From: Sisyra terminalis
Lineage: Eukaryota; Arthropoda; Insecta; Neuroptera; Sisyridae
Direction of reading: 5' to 3'
NCBI GenBank assembly: GCA_958496175.1
Contig: OY292274.1
Coordinates: 65,482,630 to 65,546,629, forward strand
DNA: 64,000 nt
Positions 1 through 14,500 of this stretch are shown here, one piece after another. The translations under genes and the position numbers were made by a program. The notes beneath the pieces were generated by a model. That model saw only the letters and a program-made list of their open reading frames with translations, made no database searches and was not told the origin of the DNA. Position 1 is the first letter of the stretch; every line of letters begins with the position of its first letter.

Positions 1-339
1 ATTTATGAAACGGATTCATTAACAATACCCTCACGTGAGTAGGAATGTGAAAAAATTTTTGTCCTGTGTGCAAAAGGACACTCACAATATCGATTCAAAG
101 TTTCAAAAAGGACCTTTTTCAATCGCTTAAAAAGGATATAAGGAGTGGGTTTATTCGCTGAGATTAAGCAGAAAATTTTACACCGAATCGTCCTTAACGT
201 AACTGCATAAAAAAGATTTTCATTTACTCGCTAGATCCTTGGAAAATCAAAACGGGAAGTTAACGAGGTAAAAACGCATGCACCAAATTAGCCCTGAAAT
301 TTATCGTTTTCGAAGGATGGCTTTTCCTTATAAGGACAT

Positions 340-3300
340 ATTTATGAAACGGATTCATTAACAATACCCTCACGTGAGTAGGAATGTGAAAAAATTTTTG
401 TCCTGTGTGCAAAAGGACACTCACAATATCGATTCAAAGTTTCAAAAAGGACCTTTTTCAATCGCTTAAAAAGGATATAAGGAGTGGGTTTATTCGCTGA
501 GATTAAGCAGAAAATTTTACACCGAATCGTCCTTAACGTAACTGCATAAAAAAGATTTTCATTTACTCGCTAGATCCTTGGAAAATCAAAACGGGAAGTT
601 AACGAGGTAAAAACGCATGCACCAAATTAGCCCTGAAATTTATCGTTTTCGAAGGATGGCTTTTCCTTATAAGGACATATTTATGAAACGGATTCATTAA
701 CAATACCCTCACGTGAGTAGGAATGTGAAAAAATTTTTGTCCTGTGTGCAAAAGGACACTCACAATATCGATTCAAAGTTTCAAAAAGGACCTTTTTCAA
801 TCGCTTAAAAAGGATATAAGGAGTGGGTTTATTCGCTGAAAATAAGCAGAAAATTTTACACCGAATCGTCCTTAACGTAACTGCGTAAAAGGATTTTTCA
901 TTTAGCGGCTAGATCCTTGGAAAATCAAAACGGGAGGTTAACGAGGTAAAAATGCATGCACCAATTTAGCCCAGAAATTTATCGTTTTCGAAGGATGGCT
1001 TTTCCTTATAAGGACATATTTATGAAACGGATTCATTAACAATACCCTCACGTGAGTAGGAATGTGAAAACATTTTTGTCCTGTGTGCAAAAGGACACTC
1101 ACAATATCGATTCAAAGTTTCAAAAAGGACCTTTTTCAATCGCTTAAAAAGGATATAAGGAGTGAGTTTATTCGCTGAGATTAAGCAGAAAATTTTACAC
1201 CGAATCGTCCTTAACGTAACTGCATAAAAAAGATTTTCATTTACTCGCTAGATCCTTGGAAAATCAAAACGGGAAGTTAACGAGGTAAAAACGCATGCAC
1301 CAAATTAGCCCTGAAATTTATCGTTTTCGAAGGATGGCTTTTCCTTATAAGGACATATTTATGAAACGGATTCATTAACAATACCCTCACGTGAGTAGGA
1401 ATGTGAAAAATCTTTTGTCCTGTGGGCAAAAGGACACTCACAATATCGATTCAAAGTTTCAAAAAGGAACTTTTTCAATCGCTTAAAAAGGATATAAGGA
1501 GTGGGTTTATTCGTTGAAATTAAGCAGAAAATTTTACACCGAATCGTCCTTAACGTAACTGCATAAAAGTAATTTTCATTTACTCGCTAGATCCTTGGAA
1601 AATCAAAACGGGAAGTTAACGAGGTAAAAACGCATGCACCAATTTAGTCCTGAAATTTATCGTTTTCGAAGGATGGCTTTTCCTTATAAGGACATATTTA
1701 TGAAACGGATTCAATAACAATACCCTCACGTGAGTAGGAATGCGAAAAAATTTTTGTCCTGTGTGCAAAAGGACACTCACAATATCGATTCAAAGTTACA
1801 AAAAGGACCTTTTTCAATCGCTTAAAAAGGATATAAGGAGTGGGTTTATTCGCTGAAATTAAGCAGAAAATTTTACACCGAATCGTCCTTAACGTAACTG
1901 CATAAAAGTAATTTTCATTTACTCGCTAGATCCTTGGAAAATCAAAACGGGAAGTTAACGAGGTAAAAACGCATGCACCAATTTAGCCCTGAAATTTATC
2001 GTTTTCGAAGGATGGCTTTTCCTTATAAGGACATATTTATGAAACGGATTCATTAACAATACCCTCACGTGAGTAGGAATGTGAAAAAATTTTTGTCCTG
2101 TGTGCAAAAGGACACTCACAATATCGATTCAAAGTTTCAAAAAGGACCTTTTTCAATCGCTTAAAAAGGATATAAGGAGTGGGTTTATTCGCTGAAATTA
2201 AGCAGAAAATTTTACACCGAATCGTCCTTAACGTAACTGCATAAAAGTAATTTTCATTTACTCGCTAGATCCTTGGAAAATCAAAACGGGAAGTTAACGA
2301 GGTAAAAACGCATGCACCAATTTAGCCCTGAAATTTATCGTTTTCGAAGGATGGCTTTTCCTTATAAGGACATATTTATGAAACGGATTCAATAACAATA
2401 CCCTCACGTGAGTAGGAATGCGAAAAAATTTTTGTCCTGTGTGCAAAAGGACACTCACAATATCGATTCAAAGTTACAAAAAGGACCTTTTTCAATCGCT
2501 TAAAAAGGATATAAGGAGTGGGTTTATTCGCTGAAATTAAGCAGAAAATTTTACACCGAATCGTCCTTAACGTAACTGCATAAAAGTAATTTTCATTTAC
2601 TCGCTAGATCCTTGGAAAATCAAAACGGGAAGTTAACGAGGTAAAAACGCATGCACCAATTTAGCCCTGAAATTTATCGTTTTCGAAGGATGGCTTTTCC
2701 TTATAAGGACATATTTATGAAACGGATTCATTAACAATACCCTCACGTGAGTAGGAATGTGAAAAAATTTTTGTCCTGTGTGCAAAAGGACACTCACAAT
2801 ATCGATTCAAAGTTTCAAAAAGGACCTTTTTCAAACGCTTAAAAAGGATATAAGGAGTGGGTTTATTCGCTGAAATTAAGCAGAAAATTTTACACCGAAT
2901 CGTCCTAAACGTAACTGCATAAAAGGAATTTTCATTTACTCGCTAGATCCTTGGAAAATCAAAACGGGAAGTTAACGAGGTAAAAACGCATGCACCAATT
3001 TAGCCCTGAAATTTATCGTTTTCGAAGGATGGCTTTTCCTTATAAGGACATATTTATGAAACGGATTCATTAACAATAACCTCACGTGAGTAGGAATGTG
3101 AAAAAATTTTTGTCCTGGTGCAAAAGGACACTCACAATATCGATTCAAAGTTTCAAAAAGGACCTTTTTCAATCGCTTAAAAAGGATATAAGGAGTGGGT
3201 TTATGCGCTGAAATTAAGCAGAAAATTTTACACCGAATCGTCCTTAACGTAACTGCATAAAAGGAATTTTCATTTACTCGCTAGATCCTTGGAAAATCAA

Positions 3301-4406
3301 AACGGGAAGTTAACGAGGTAAAAACGCATGCACCAATTTAGCCCTGAAATTTATCGTTTTCGAAGGATGGCTTTTCCTTATAAGGACATATTTATGAAAC
3401 GGATTCAATAACAATACCCTCACGTGAGTAGGAATGCGAAAAAATTTTTGTCCTGTGTGCAAAAGGACACTCACAATATCGATTCAAAGTTACAAAAAGG
3501 ACCTTTTTCAATCGCTTAAAAAGGATATAAGGAGTGGGTTTATTCGCTGAAATTAAGCAGAAAATTTTACACCGAATCGTCCTTAACGTAACTGCATAAA
3601 AGGAATTTTCATTTACTCGCTAGATCCTTGGAAAATCAAAACGGGAAGTTAACGAGGTAAAAACGCATGCACCAATTTAGCCCTGAAATTTATCGTTTTC
3701 GAAGGATGGCTTTTCCTTATAAGGACATATTTATGAAACGGATTCATTAACAATACCCTCACGTGAGTAGGAATGTGAAAAAATTTTTGTCCTGTGTGCA
3801 AAAGGACAATCACAATATCGATTCAAAGTTTCAAAAAGGACCTTTTTCAATCGCTTAAAAAGGATATAAGGAGTGGGTTTATTCGCTGAAATTAAGCAGA
3901 AAATTTTACACCGAATCGTCCATAACGTAACTGCATAAAAGTAATTTTCATTTACTCGCTAGATCCTTGGAAAATCAAAACGGGAAGTTAACGAGGTAAA
4001 AACGCATGCACCAATTTAGCCCTGAAATTTATCGTTTTCGAAGGATGGCTTTTCCTTATAAGGACATATTTATGAAACGGATTCAATAACAATACCCTCA
4101 CGTGAGTAGGAATGCGAAAAAATTTTTGTCCTGTGTGCAAAAGGACACTCACAATATCGATTCAAAGTTACAAAAAGGACCATTTTCAATCGCTTAAAAA
4201 GGATATAAGGAGTGGGTTTATTCGCTGAAATTAAGCAGAAAATTTTACACCGAATCGTCCTTAACGTAACTGCATAAAAGGAATTTTCATTTACTCGCTA
4301 GATCCTTGGAAAATCAAAACGGGAAGTTAACGAGGTAAAAACGAATGCACCAATTTAGCCCTGAAATTTATCGTTTTCGAAGGATGGCTTTTCCTTATAA
4401 GGACAT
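340..4406. repeat. Higher-order repeat unit, copy 1 (12 monomers, 4,067 bp)
   Basis: Diagnostic variants in this block recur exactly 4,067 bp later: GAAAACATTTTTG at 1064 and 5131, AGCGGCTAGATCC at 904 and 4971, CCATAACG near 3921 and 7988, and a 1-bp deletion (CCTGGTGC) near 3115 that explains why the unit is 12 x 339 minus 1. The monomer at 1-339 resembles monomer 340-678 but does not match 4068-4406, so the unit is best placed as starting near 340. Confidence 0.9.
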
Positions 4407-7400
4407 ATTTATGAAACGGATTCATTAACAATACCCTCACGTGAGTAGGAATGTGAAAAAATTTTTGTCCTGTGTGCAAAAGGACACTCACAATATCGAT
4501 TCAAAGTTTCAAAAAGGACCTTTTTCAATCGCTTAAAAAGGATATAAGGAGTGGGTTTATTCGCTGAGATTAAGCAGAAAATTTTACACCGAATCGTCCT
4601 TAACGTAACTGCATAAAAAAGATTTTCATTTACTCGCTAGATCCTTGGAAAATCAAAACGGGAAGTTAACGAGGTAAAAACGCATGCACCAAATTAGCCC
4701 TGAAATTTATCGTTTTCGAAGGATGGCTTTTCCTTATAAGGACATATTTATGAAACGGATTCATTAACAATACCCTCACGTGAGTAGGAATGTGAAAAAA
4801 TTTTTGTCCTGTGTGCAAAAGGACACTCACAATATCGATTCAAAGTTTCAAAAAGGACCTTTTTCAATCGCTTAAAAAGGATATAAGGAGTGGGTTTATT
4901 CGCTGAAAATAAGCAGAAAATTTTACACCGAATCGTCCTTAACGTAACTGCGTAAAAGGATTTTTCATTTAGCGGCTAGATCCTTGGAAAATCAAAACGG
5001 GAGGTTAACGAGGTAAAAATGCATGCACCAATTTAGCCCAGAAATTTATCGTTTTCGAAGGATGGCTTTTCCTTATAAGGACATATTTATGAAACGGATT
5101 CATTAACAATACCCTCACGTGAGTAGGAATGTGAAAACATTTTTGTCCTGTGTGCAAAAGGACACTCACAATATCGATTCAAAGTTTCAAAAAGGACCTT
5201 TTTCAATCGCTTAAAAAGGATATAAGGAGTGAGTTTATTCGCTGAGATTAAGCAGAAAATTTTACACCGAATCGTCCTTAACGTAACTGCATAAAAAAGA
5301 TTTTCATTTACTCGCTAGATCCTTGGAAAATCAAAACGGGAAGTTAACGAGGTAAAAACGCATGCACCAAATTAGCCCTGAAATTTATCGTTTTCGAAGG
5401 ATGGCTTTTCCTTATAAGGACATATTTATGAAACGGATTCATTAACAATACCCTCACGTGAGTAGGAATGTGAAAAATCTTTTGTCCTGTGGGCAAAAGG
5501 ACACTCACAATATCGATTCAAAGTTTCAAAAAGGAACTTTTTCAATCGCTTAAAAAGGATATAAGGAGTGGGTTTATTCGTTGAAATTAAGCAGAAAATT
5601 TTACACCGAATCGTCCTTAACGTAACTGCATAAAAGTAATTTTCATTTACTCGCTAGATCCTTGGAAAATCAAAACGGGAAGTTAACGAGGTAAAAACGC
5701 ATGCACCAATTTAGTCCTGAAATTTATCGTTTTCGAAGGATGGCTTTTCCTTATAAGGACATATTTATGAAACGGATTCAATAACAATACCCTCACGTGA
5801 GTAGGAATGCGAAAAAATTTTTGTCCTGTGTGCAAAAGGACACTCACAATATCGATTCAAAGTTACAAAAAGGACCTTTTTCAATCGCTTAAAAAGGATA
5901 TAAGGAGTGGGTTTATTCGCTGAAATTAAGCAGAAAATTTTACACCGAATCGTCCTTAACGTAACTGCATAAAAGTAATTTTCATTTACTCGCTAGATCC
6001 TTGGAAAATCAAAACGGGAAGTTAACGAGGTAAAAACGCATGCACCAATTTAGCCCTGAAATTTATCGTTTTCGAAGGATGGCTTTTCCTTATAAGGACA
6101 TATTTATGAAACGGATTCATTAACAATACCCTCACGTGAGTAGGAATGTGAAAAAATTTTTGTCCTGTGTGCAAAAGGACACTCACAATATCGATTCAAA
6201 GTTTCAAAAAGGACCTTTTTCAATCGCTTAAAAAGGATATAAGGAGTGGGTTTATTCGCTGAAATTAAGCAGAAAATTTTACACCGAATCGTCCTTAACG
6301 TAACTGCATAAAAGTAATTTTCATTTACTCGCTAGATCCTTGGAAAATCAAAACGGGAAGTTAACGAGGTAAAAACGCATGCACCAATTTAGCCCTGAAA
6401 TTTATCGTTTTCGAAGGATGGCTTTTCCTTATAAGGACATATTTATGAAACGGATTCAATAACAATACCCTCACGTGAGTAGGAATGCGAAAAAATTTTT
6501 GTCCTGTGTGCAAAAGGACACTCACAATATCGATTCAAAGTTACAAAAAGGACCTTTTTCAATCGCTTAAAAAGGATATAAGGAGTGGGTTTATTCGCTG
6601 AAATTAAGCAGAAAATTTTACACCGAATCGTCCTTAACGTAACTGCATAAAAGGAATTTTCATTTACTCGCTAGATCCTTGGAAAATCAAAACGGGAAGT
6701 TAACGAGGTAAAAACGCATGCACCAATTTAGCCCTGAAATTTATCGTTTTCGAAGGATGGCTTTTCCTTATAAGGACATATTTATGAAACGGATTCATTA
6801 ACAATACCCTCACGTGAGTAGGAATGTGAAAAAATTTTTGTCCTGTGTGCAAAAGGACACTCACAATATCGATTCAAAGTTTCAAAAAGGACCTTTTTCA
6901 AACGCTTAAAAAGGATATAAGGAGTGGGTTTATTCGCTGAAATTAAGCAGAAAATTTTACACCGAATCGTCCTAAACGTAACTGCATAAAAGGAATTTTC
7001 ATTTACTCGCTAGATCCTTGGAAAATCAAAACGGGAAGTTAACGAGGTAAAAACGCATGCACCAATTTAGCCCTGAAATTTATCGTTTTCGAAGGATGGC
7101 TTTTCCTTATAAGGACATATTTATGAAACGGATTCATTAACAATAACCTCACGTGAGTAGGAATGTGAAAAAATTTTTGTCCTGGTGCAAAAGGACACTC
7201 ACAATATCGATTCAAAGTTTCAAAAAGGACCTTTTTCAATCGCTTAAAAAGGATATAAGGAGTGGGTTTATGCGCTGAAATTAAGCAGAAAATTTTACAC
7301 CGAATCGTCCTTAACGTAACTGCATAAAAGGAATTTTCATTTACTCGCTAGATCCTTGGAAAATCAAAACGGGAAGTTAACGAGGTAAAAACGCATGCAC

Positions 7401-8473
7401 CAATTTAGCCCTGAAATTTATCGTTTTCGAAGGATGGCTTTTCCTTATAAGGACATATTTATGAAACGGATTCAATAACAATACCCTCACGTGAGTAGGA
7501 ATGCGAAAAAATTTTTGTCCTGTGTGCAAAAGGACACTCACAATATCGATTCAAAGTTACAAAAAGGACCTTTTTCAATCGCTTAAAAAGGATATAAGGA
7601 GTGGGTTTATTCGCTGAAATTAAGCAGAAAATTTTACACCGAATCGTCCTTAACGTAACTGCATAAAAGGAATTTTCATTTACTCGCTAGATCCTTGGAA
7701 AATCAAAACGGGAAGTTAACGAGGTAAAAACGCATGCACCAATTTAGCCCTGAAATTTATCGTTTTCGAAGGATGGCTTTTCCTTATAAGGACATATTTA
7801 TGAAACGGATTCATTAACAATACCCTCACGTGAGTAGGAATGTGAAAAAATTTTTGTCCTGTGTGCAAAAGGACAATCACAATATCGATTCAAAGTTTCA
7901 AAAAGGACCTTTTTCAATCGCTTAAAAAGGATATAAGGAGTGGGTTTATTCGCTGAAATTAAGCAGAAAATTTTACACCGAATCGTCCATAACGTAACTG
8001 CATAAAAGTAATTTTCATTTACTCGCTAGATCCTTGGAAAATCAAAACGGGAAGTTAACGAGGTAAAAACGCATGCACCAATTTAGCCCTGAAATTTATC
8101 GTTTTCGAAGGATGGCTTTTCCTTATAAGGACATATTTATGAAACGGATTCAATAACAATACCCTCACGTGAGTAGGAATGCGAAAAAATTTTTGTCCTG
8201 TGTGCAAAAGGACACTCACAATATCGATTCAAAGTTACAAAAAGGACCATTTTCAATCGCTTAAAAAGGATATAAGGAGTGGGTTTATTCGCTGAAATTA
8301 AGCAGAAAATTTTACACCGAATCGTCCTTAACGTAACTGCATAAAAGGAATTTTCATTTACTCGCTAGATCCTTGGAAAATCAAAACGGGAAGTTAACGA
8401 GGTAAAAACGAATGCACCAATTTAGCCCTGAAATTTATCGTTTTCGAAGGATGGCTTTTTCTTATAAGGACAT
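4407..8473. repeat. Higher-order repeat unit, copy 2 (12 monomers)
   Basis: This block is a near-identical duplicate of 340-4406. I found only isolated differences, for example GTAATTTTC at about 2586 against GGAATTTTC at about 6653, and a C to T change in TTTTCCTTATAAGG near 8459. After about 8473 the variant order changes, so the duplication ends there. Confidence 0.88.
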
Positions 8474-11400
8474 ATTTATGAAACGGATTCATTAACAATA
8501 CCCTCACGTGAGTAGGAATGTGAAAAAATTTTTGTCCTGTGTGCAAAAGGACACTCACAATATCGATTCAAAGTTTCAAAAAGGACCTTTTTCAAACGCT
8601 TAAAAAGGATATAAGGAGTGGGTTTATTCGCTGAAATTAAGCAGAAAATTTTACACCGAATCGTCCTAAACGTAACTGCATAAAAGGAATTTTCATTTAC
8701 TCGCTAGATCCTTGGAAAATCAAAACGGGAAGTTAACGAGGTAAAAACGCATGCACCAATTTAGCCCTGAAATTTATCGTTATCGAAGGATGGCTTTTCC
8801 TTATAAGGACATATTTATGAAACGGATTCATTAACAATAACCTCACGTGAGTAGGAATGTGAAAAAATTTTTGTCCTGTGTGCAAAAGGACACTCACAAT
8901 ATCGATTCAAAGTTTCAAAAAGGACCTTTTTCAATCGCTTAAAAAGGATATAAGGAGTGGGTTTATTCGCTTAAATTAAGAAGAAAATTTTACACCGAAT
9001 CGTCCTTAACGTAACTGCATAAAAAAGATTTTCATTTACTCGCTAGATCCTTGGAAAATCAAAACGGGAAGTTAACGAGGTAAAAATGCATGCACCAATT
9101 TAGCCCTGAAATTTATCGTTTTCGAAGGATGGCTTTTCCTTATAAGGACATATTTATGAAACGGATTCATTAACAATACCCTCACGTGAGTAGGAATGTG
9201 AAAAAATTTTTGTCCTGTGTGCAAAAGGACACTCACAATATCGATTCAAAGTTTCAAAAAGGACCTTTTTCAATCGCTTAAAAAGGATATAAGGAGTGGG
9301 TTTATTCGCTGAGATTAAGCAGAAAATTTTACACCGAATCGTCCTTAACGTAACTGCATAAAAAAGATTTTCATTTACTTGCTAGATCCTTGGAAAATCA
9401 AAACGGGAAGTTAACGAGGTAAAAACGAATGCACCAATTTAGCCCTGAAATTTATCGTTTTCGAAGGATGGCTTTTCCTTATAAGGACATATTTATGAAA
9501 CGGATTCATTAACAATACCCTCACGTGAGTAGGAATGTGAAAAAATTTTTGTCCTGTGTGCAAAAGGACACTCACAATATCGATTCAAAGTTTCAAAAAG
9601 GACCTTTTTCAAACGCTTAAAAAGGATATAAGGAGTGGGTTTATTCGCTGAAATTAAGCAGAAAATTTTACACCGAATCGTCCTAAACGTAACTGCATAA
9701 AAGGAATTTTCATTTACTCGCTAGATCCTTGGAAAATCAAAACGGGAAGTTAACGAGGTAAAAACGCATGCACCAATTTAGCCCTGAAATTTATCGTTAT
9801 CGAAGGATGGCTTTTCCTTATAAGGACATATTTATGAAACGGATTCATTAACAATAACCTCACGTGAGTAGGAATGTGAAAAAAATTTTGTCCTGTGTGC
9901 AAAAGGACACTCACAATATCGATTCAAAGTTTCAAAAAGGACCTTTTTCAATCGCTTAAAAAGGATATAAGGAGTGGGTTTATTCGCTTAAATTAAGAAG
10001 AAAATTTTACACCGAATCGTCCTTAACGTAACTGCATAAAAAAGATTTTCATTTACTCGCTAGATCCTTGGAAAATCAAAACGGGAAGTTAACGAGGTAA
10101 AAATGCATGCACCAATTTAGCCCTGAAATTTATCGTTTTCGAAGGATGGCTTTTCCTTATAAGGACATATTTATGAAACGGATTCATTAACAATACCCTC
10201 ACGTGAGTAGGAATGTGAAAAAATTTTTGTCCTGTGTGCAAAAGGACACTCACAATATCGATTCAAAGTTTCAAAAAGGACCTTTTTCAATCGCTTAAAA
10301 AGGATATAAGGAGTGGGTTTATTCGCTGAAATTAAGCAGAAAATTTTACACCGAATCGTCCTAAACGTAACTGCATAAAAGGAATTTTCATTTACTCGCT
10401 AGATCCTTGGAAAATCAAAACGGGAAGTTAACGAGGTAAAAACGCATGCACCAATTTAGCCCTGAAATTTATCGTTATCGAAGGATGGCTTTTCCTTATA
10501 AGGACATATTTATGAAACGGATTCATTAACAATAACCTCACGTGAGTAGGAATGTGAAAAAATTTTTGTCCTGTGTGCAAAAGGACACTCACAATATCGA
10601 TTCAAAGTTTCAAAAAGGACCTTTTTCAATCGCTTAAAAAGGATATAAGGAGTGGGTTTATTCGCTTAAATTAAGAAGAAAATTTTACATCGAATCGTCC
10701 TTAACGTAACTGCATAAAAAAGATTTTCATTTACTCGCTAGATCCTTGGAAAATCAAAACGGGAAGTTAACGAGGTAAAAATGCATGCACCAATTTAGCC
10801 CTGAAATTTATCGTTTTCGAAGGATGGCTTTTCCTTATAAGGACATATTTATGAAACGGATTCATTAACAATACCCTCACGTGAGTAGGAATGTGAAAAA
10901 ATTTTTGTCCTGTGTGCAAAAGGACACTCACAATATCGATTCAAAGTTTCAAAAAGGACCTTTTTCAATCGCTTAAAAAGGATATAAGGAGTGGGTTTAT
11001 TCGCTGAAATTAAGCAGAAAATTTTACACCGAATCGTCCTTAACGTAACTGCATAAAAGGAATTTTCATTTACTCGCTAGATCCTTGGAAAATCAAAACG
11101 GGAAGTTAACGAGGTAAAAACGAATGCACCAATTTAGCCCTGAAATTTATCGTTTTCGAAGGATGGCTTTTCCTTATAAGGACATATTTATGAAACGGAT
11201 TCATTAACAATACCCTCACGTGAGTAGGAATGTGAAAAAATTTTTGTCCTGTGTGCAAAAGGACACTCACAATATCGATTCAAAGTTTCAAAAAGGACCT
11301 TTTTCAAACGCTTAAAAAGGATATAAGGAGTGGGTTTATTCGCTGAAATTAAGCAGAAAATTTTACACCGAATCGTCCTAAACGTAACTGCATAAAAGGA

Positions 11401-11523
11401 ATTTTCATTTACTCGCTAGATCCTTGGAAAATCAAAACGGGAAGTTAACGAGGTAAAAACGCATGCACCAATTTAGCCCTGAAATTTATCGTTATCGAAG
11501 GATGGCTTTTCCTTATAAGGACA
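8474..11523. repeat. Two- and three-monomer higher-order pattern in the satellite
   Basis: A monomer type with TCAAACGCTT or CCTAAACG plus CGTTATCG (starting near 8474, 9490, 10168, 11185) is followed by a type with AATAACCTC (near 8813, 9829, 10507). The first three of these second-type copies also carry GCTTAAATTAAGAAG. The pair recurs at about 1,017 and 678 bp, sometimes with a third monomer inserted. This is a shorter repeat order than the 12-mer before it. Beyond about 11.5 kb the same variants continue in mixed order up to 22.09 kb. Confidence 0.75.
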
Positions 11524-14500
11524 TATTTATGAAACGGAATCATTAACAATAACCTCACGTGAGTAGGAATGTGAAAAAATTTTTGTCCTGTGTGCAAAAG
11601 GACACTCACAATATCGATTCAAAGTTTCAAAAAGGACCTTTTTCAATCGCTTAAAAAGGATATAAGGAGTGGGTTTATGCGCTGAAATTAAGCAGAAAAT
11701 TTTACACCGAATCGTCCTTAACGTAACTGCATAAAAGTAATTTTCATTTACTCGCTAGATCCTTGGAAAATCAAAACGGGAAGTTAACGAGGTAAAAACG
11801 CATGCACCAATTTAGCCCTGAAATTTATCGTTTTCGAAGGATGGCTTTTCCTTATAAGGACATATTTATGAAACGGATTCATTAACAATACCCTCACGTG
11901 AGTAGGAATGTGAAAAAATTTTTGTCCTGTGTGCAAAAGGACACTCACAATATCGATTCAAAGTTTCAAAAAGGACCTTTTTCAATCGCTTAAAAAGGAT
12001 ATAAGGAGTGGGTTTATTCGCTGAGATTAAGCAGAAAATTTTACACCGAATCGTCCTTAACGTAACTGCATAAAAAAGATTTTCATTTACTCGCTAGATC
12101 CTTGGAAAATCAAAACGGGAAGTTAACGAGGTAAAAACGCATGCACCAAATTAGCCCTGAAATTTATCGTTTTCGAAGGATGGCTTTTCCTTATAAGGAC
12201 ATATTTATGAAACGTATTCATTAACAATACCCTCACGTGAGTAGGAATGTGAAAAAATTTTTGTCCTGTGTGCAAAAGGACACTCACAATATCGATTCAA
12301 AGTTTCAAAAAGGACCTTTTTCAATCGCTTAAAAAGGATATAAGGAGTGGGTTTATTCGCTGAAAATAAGCAGAAAATTTTACACCGAATCGTCCTTAAC
12401 GTAACTGCGTAAAAGGATTTTTCATTTAGCGGCTAGATCCTTGGAAAATCAAAACGGGAGGTTAACGAGGTAAAAATGCATGCACCAATTTAGCCCTGAA
12501 ATTTATCGTTTTCGAATGATGGCTTTTCCTTATAAGGACATATTTATGAAACGGATTCATTAACAATACCCTCACGTGAGTAGGAATGTGAAAAATCTTT
12601 TGTCCTGTGGGCAAAAGGACACTCACAATATCGATTCAAAGTTTCAAAAAGGAACTTTTTCAATCGCTTAAAAAGGATATAAGGAGTGGGTTTATGCGCT
12701 GAAATTAAGCAGAAAATTTTACACCGAATCGTCCTTAACGTAACTGCATAAAAGGAATTTTCATTTACTCGCTAGATCCTTGGAAAATCAAAACGGGAAG
12801 TTGACGAGGTAAAAACGCATGCACCAATTTAGCCCTGAAATTTATCGTTTTCGAAGGATGGCTTTTCCTTATAAGGACATATTTATGAAACGGATTCATT
12901 AACAATACCCTCACGTGAGTAGGAATGTGAAAAAATTTTTGTCCTGTGTGCAAAAGGACACTCACAATATCGATTCAAAGTTTCAAAAAGGACCTTTTTC
13001 AATCGCTTAAAAAGGATATAAGGAGTGGGTTTATTCGCTGAGATTAAGCAGAAAATTTTACACCGAATCGTCCTTAACGTAACTGCATAAAAAAGATTTT
13101 CATTTACTCGCTAGATCCTTGGAAAATCAAAACGGGAAGTTAACGAGGTAAAAACGCATGCACCAAATTAGCCCTGAAATTTATCGTTTTCGAAGGATGG
13201 CTTTTCCTTATAAGGACATATTTATGAAACGGATTCATTAACAATACCCTCACGTGAGTAGGAATGTGAAAAAATTTTTGTCCTGTGTGCAAAAGGACAC
13301 TCACAATATCGATTCAAAGTTTCAAAAAGGGCCTTTTTCAATCGCTTAAAAAGGATATAAGGAGTGGGTTTATTCGCTGAAAATAAGCAGAAAATTTTAC
13401 ACCGAATCGTCCTTAACGTAACTGCATAAAAGTAATTTTCATTTACTCGCTAGATCCTTGGAAAATCAAAACGGGAAGTTAACGAGGTAAAAACGCATGC
13501 ACCAATTTAGCCCTGAAATTTATCGTTTTCGAAGGATGGCTTTTCCTTATAAGGACATATTTATGAAACGGATTCATTAACAATACCCTCACGTGAGTAG
13601 GAATGTGAAAAAATTTTTGTCCTGTGTGCAAAAGGACACTCACAATATCGATTCAAAGTTTCAAAAAGGATCTTTTTCAATCGCTTAAAAAGGATATAAG
13701 GAGTGGGTTTATTCGCTGAAATTAAGCAGAAAATTTTACACCGAATCGTCCTTAACGTAACTGCATAAAAGGAATTTTCATTTACTCGCTAGATCCTTGG
13801 AAAATCAAAACGGGAAGTTAACGAGGTAAAAACGCATGCACCAATTTAGCCCTGAAATTTATCGTTTTCGAAGGATGGCTTTTCCTTATAAGGACATATT
13901 TATGAAACGGATTCATTAACAATACCCTCACGTGAGTAGGAATGTGAAAAAAATTTTGTCCTGTGTGCAAAAGGACACTCACAATATCGATTCAAAGTTA
14001 CAAAAAGGACCTTTTTCAATCGCTTAAAAAGGATATAAGGAGTGGGTTTATTCGCTGAAATTAAGCAGAAAATTTTACACCGAATCGTCCTTAACGTAAC
14101 TGCATAAAAGGAATTTTCATTTACTCGCTAGATCCTTGGAAAATCAAAACGGGAAGTTAACGAGGTAAAAACGAATGCACCAATTTAGCCCTGAAATTTA
14201 TCGTTTTCGAAGGATGGCTTTTCCTTATAAGGACATATTTATGAAACGGATTCATTAACAATACCCTCACGTGAGTAGGAATGTGAAAAAATTTTTGTCC
14301 TGTGTGCAAAAGGACACTCACAATATCGATTCAAAGTTTCAAAAAGGACCTTTTTCAAACGCTTAAAAAGGATATAAGGAGTGGGTTTATTCGCTGAAAT
14401 TAAGCAGAAAATTTTACACCGAATCGTCCTAAACGTAACTGCATAAAAGGAATTTTCATTTACTCGCTAGATCCTTGGAAAATCAAAACGGGAAGTTAAC

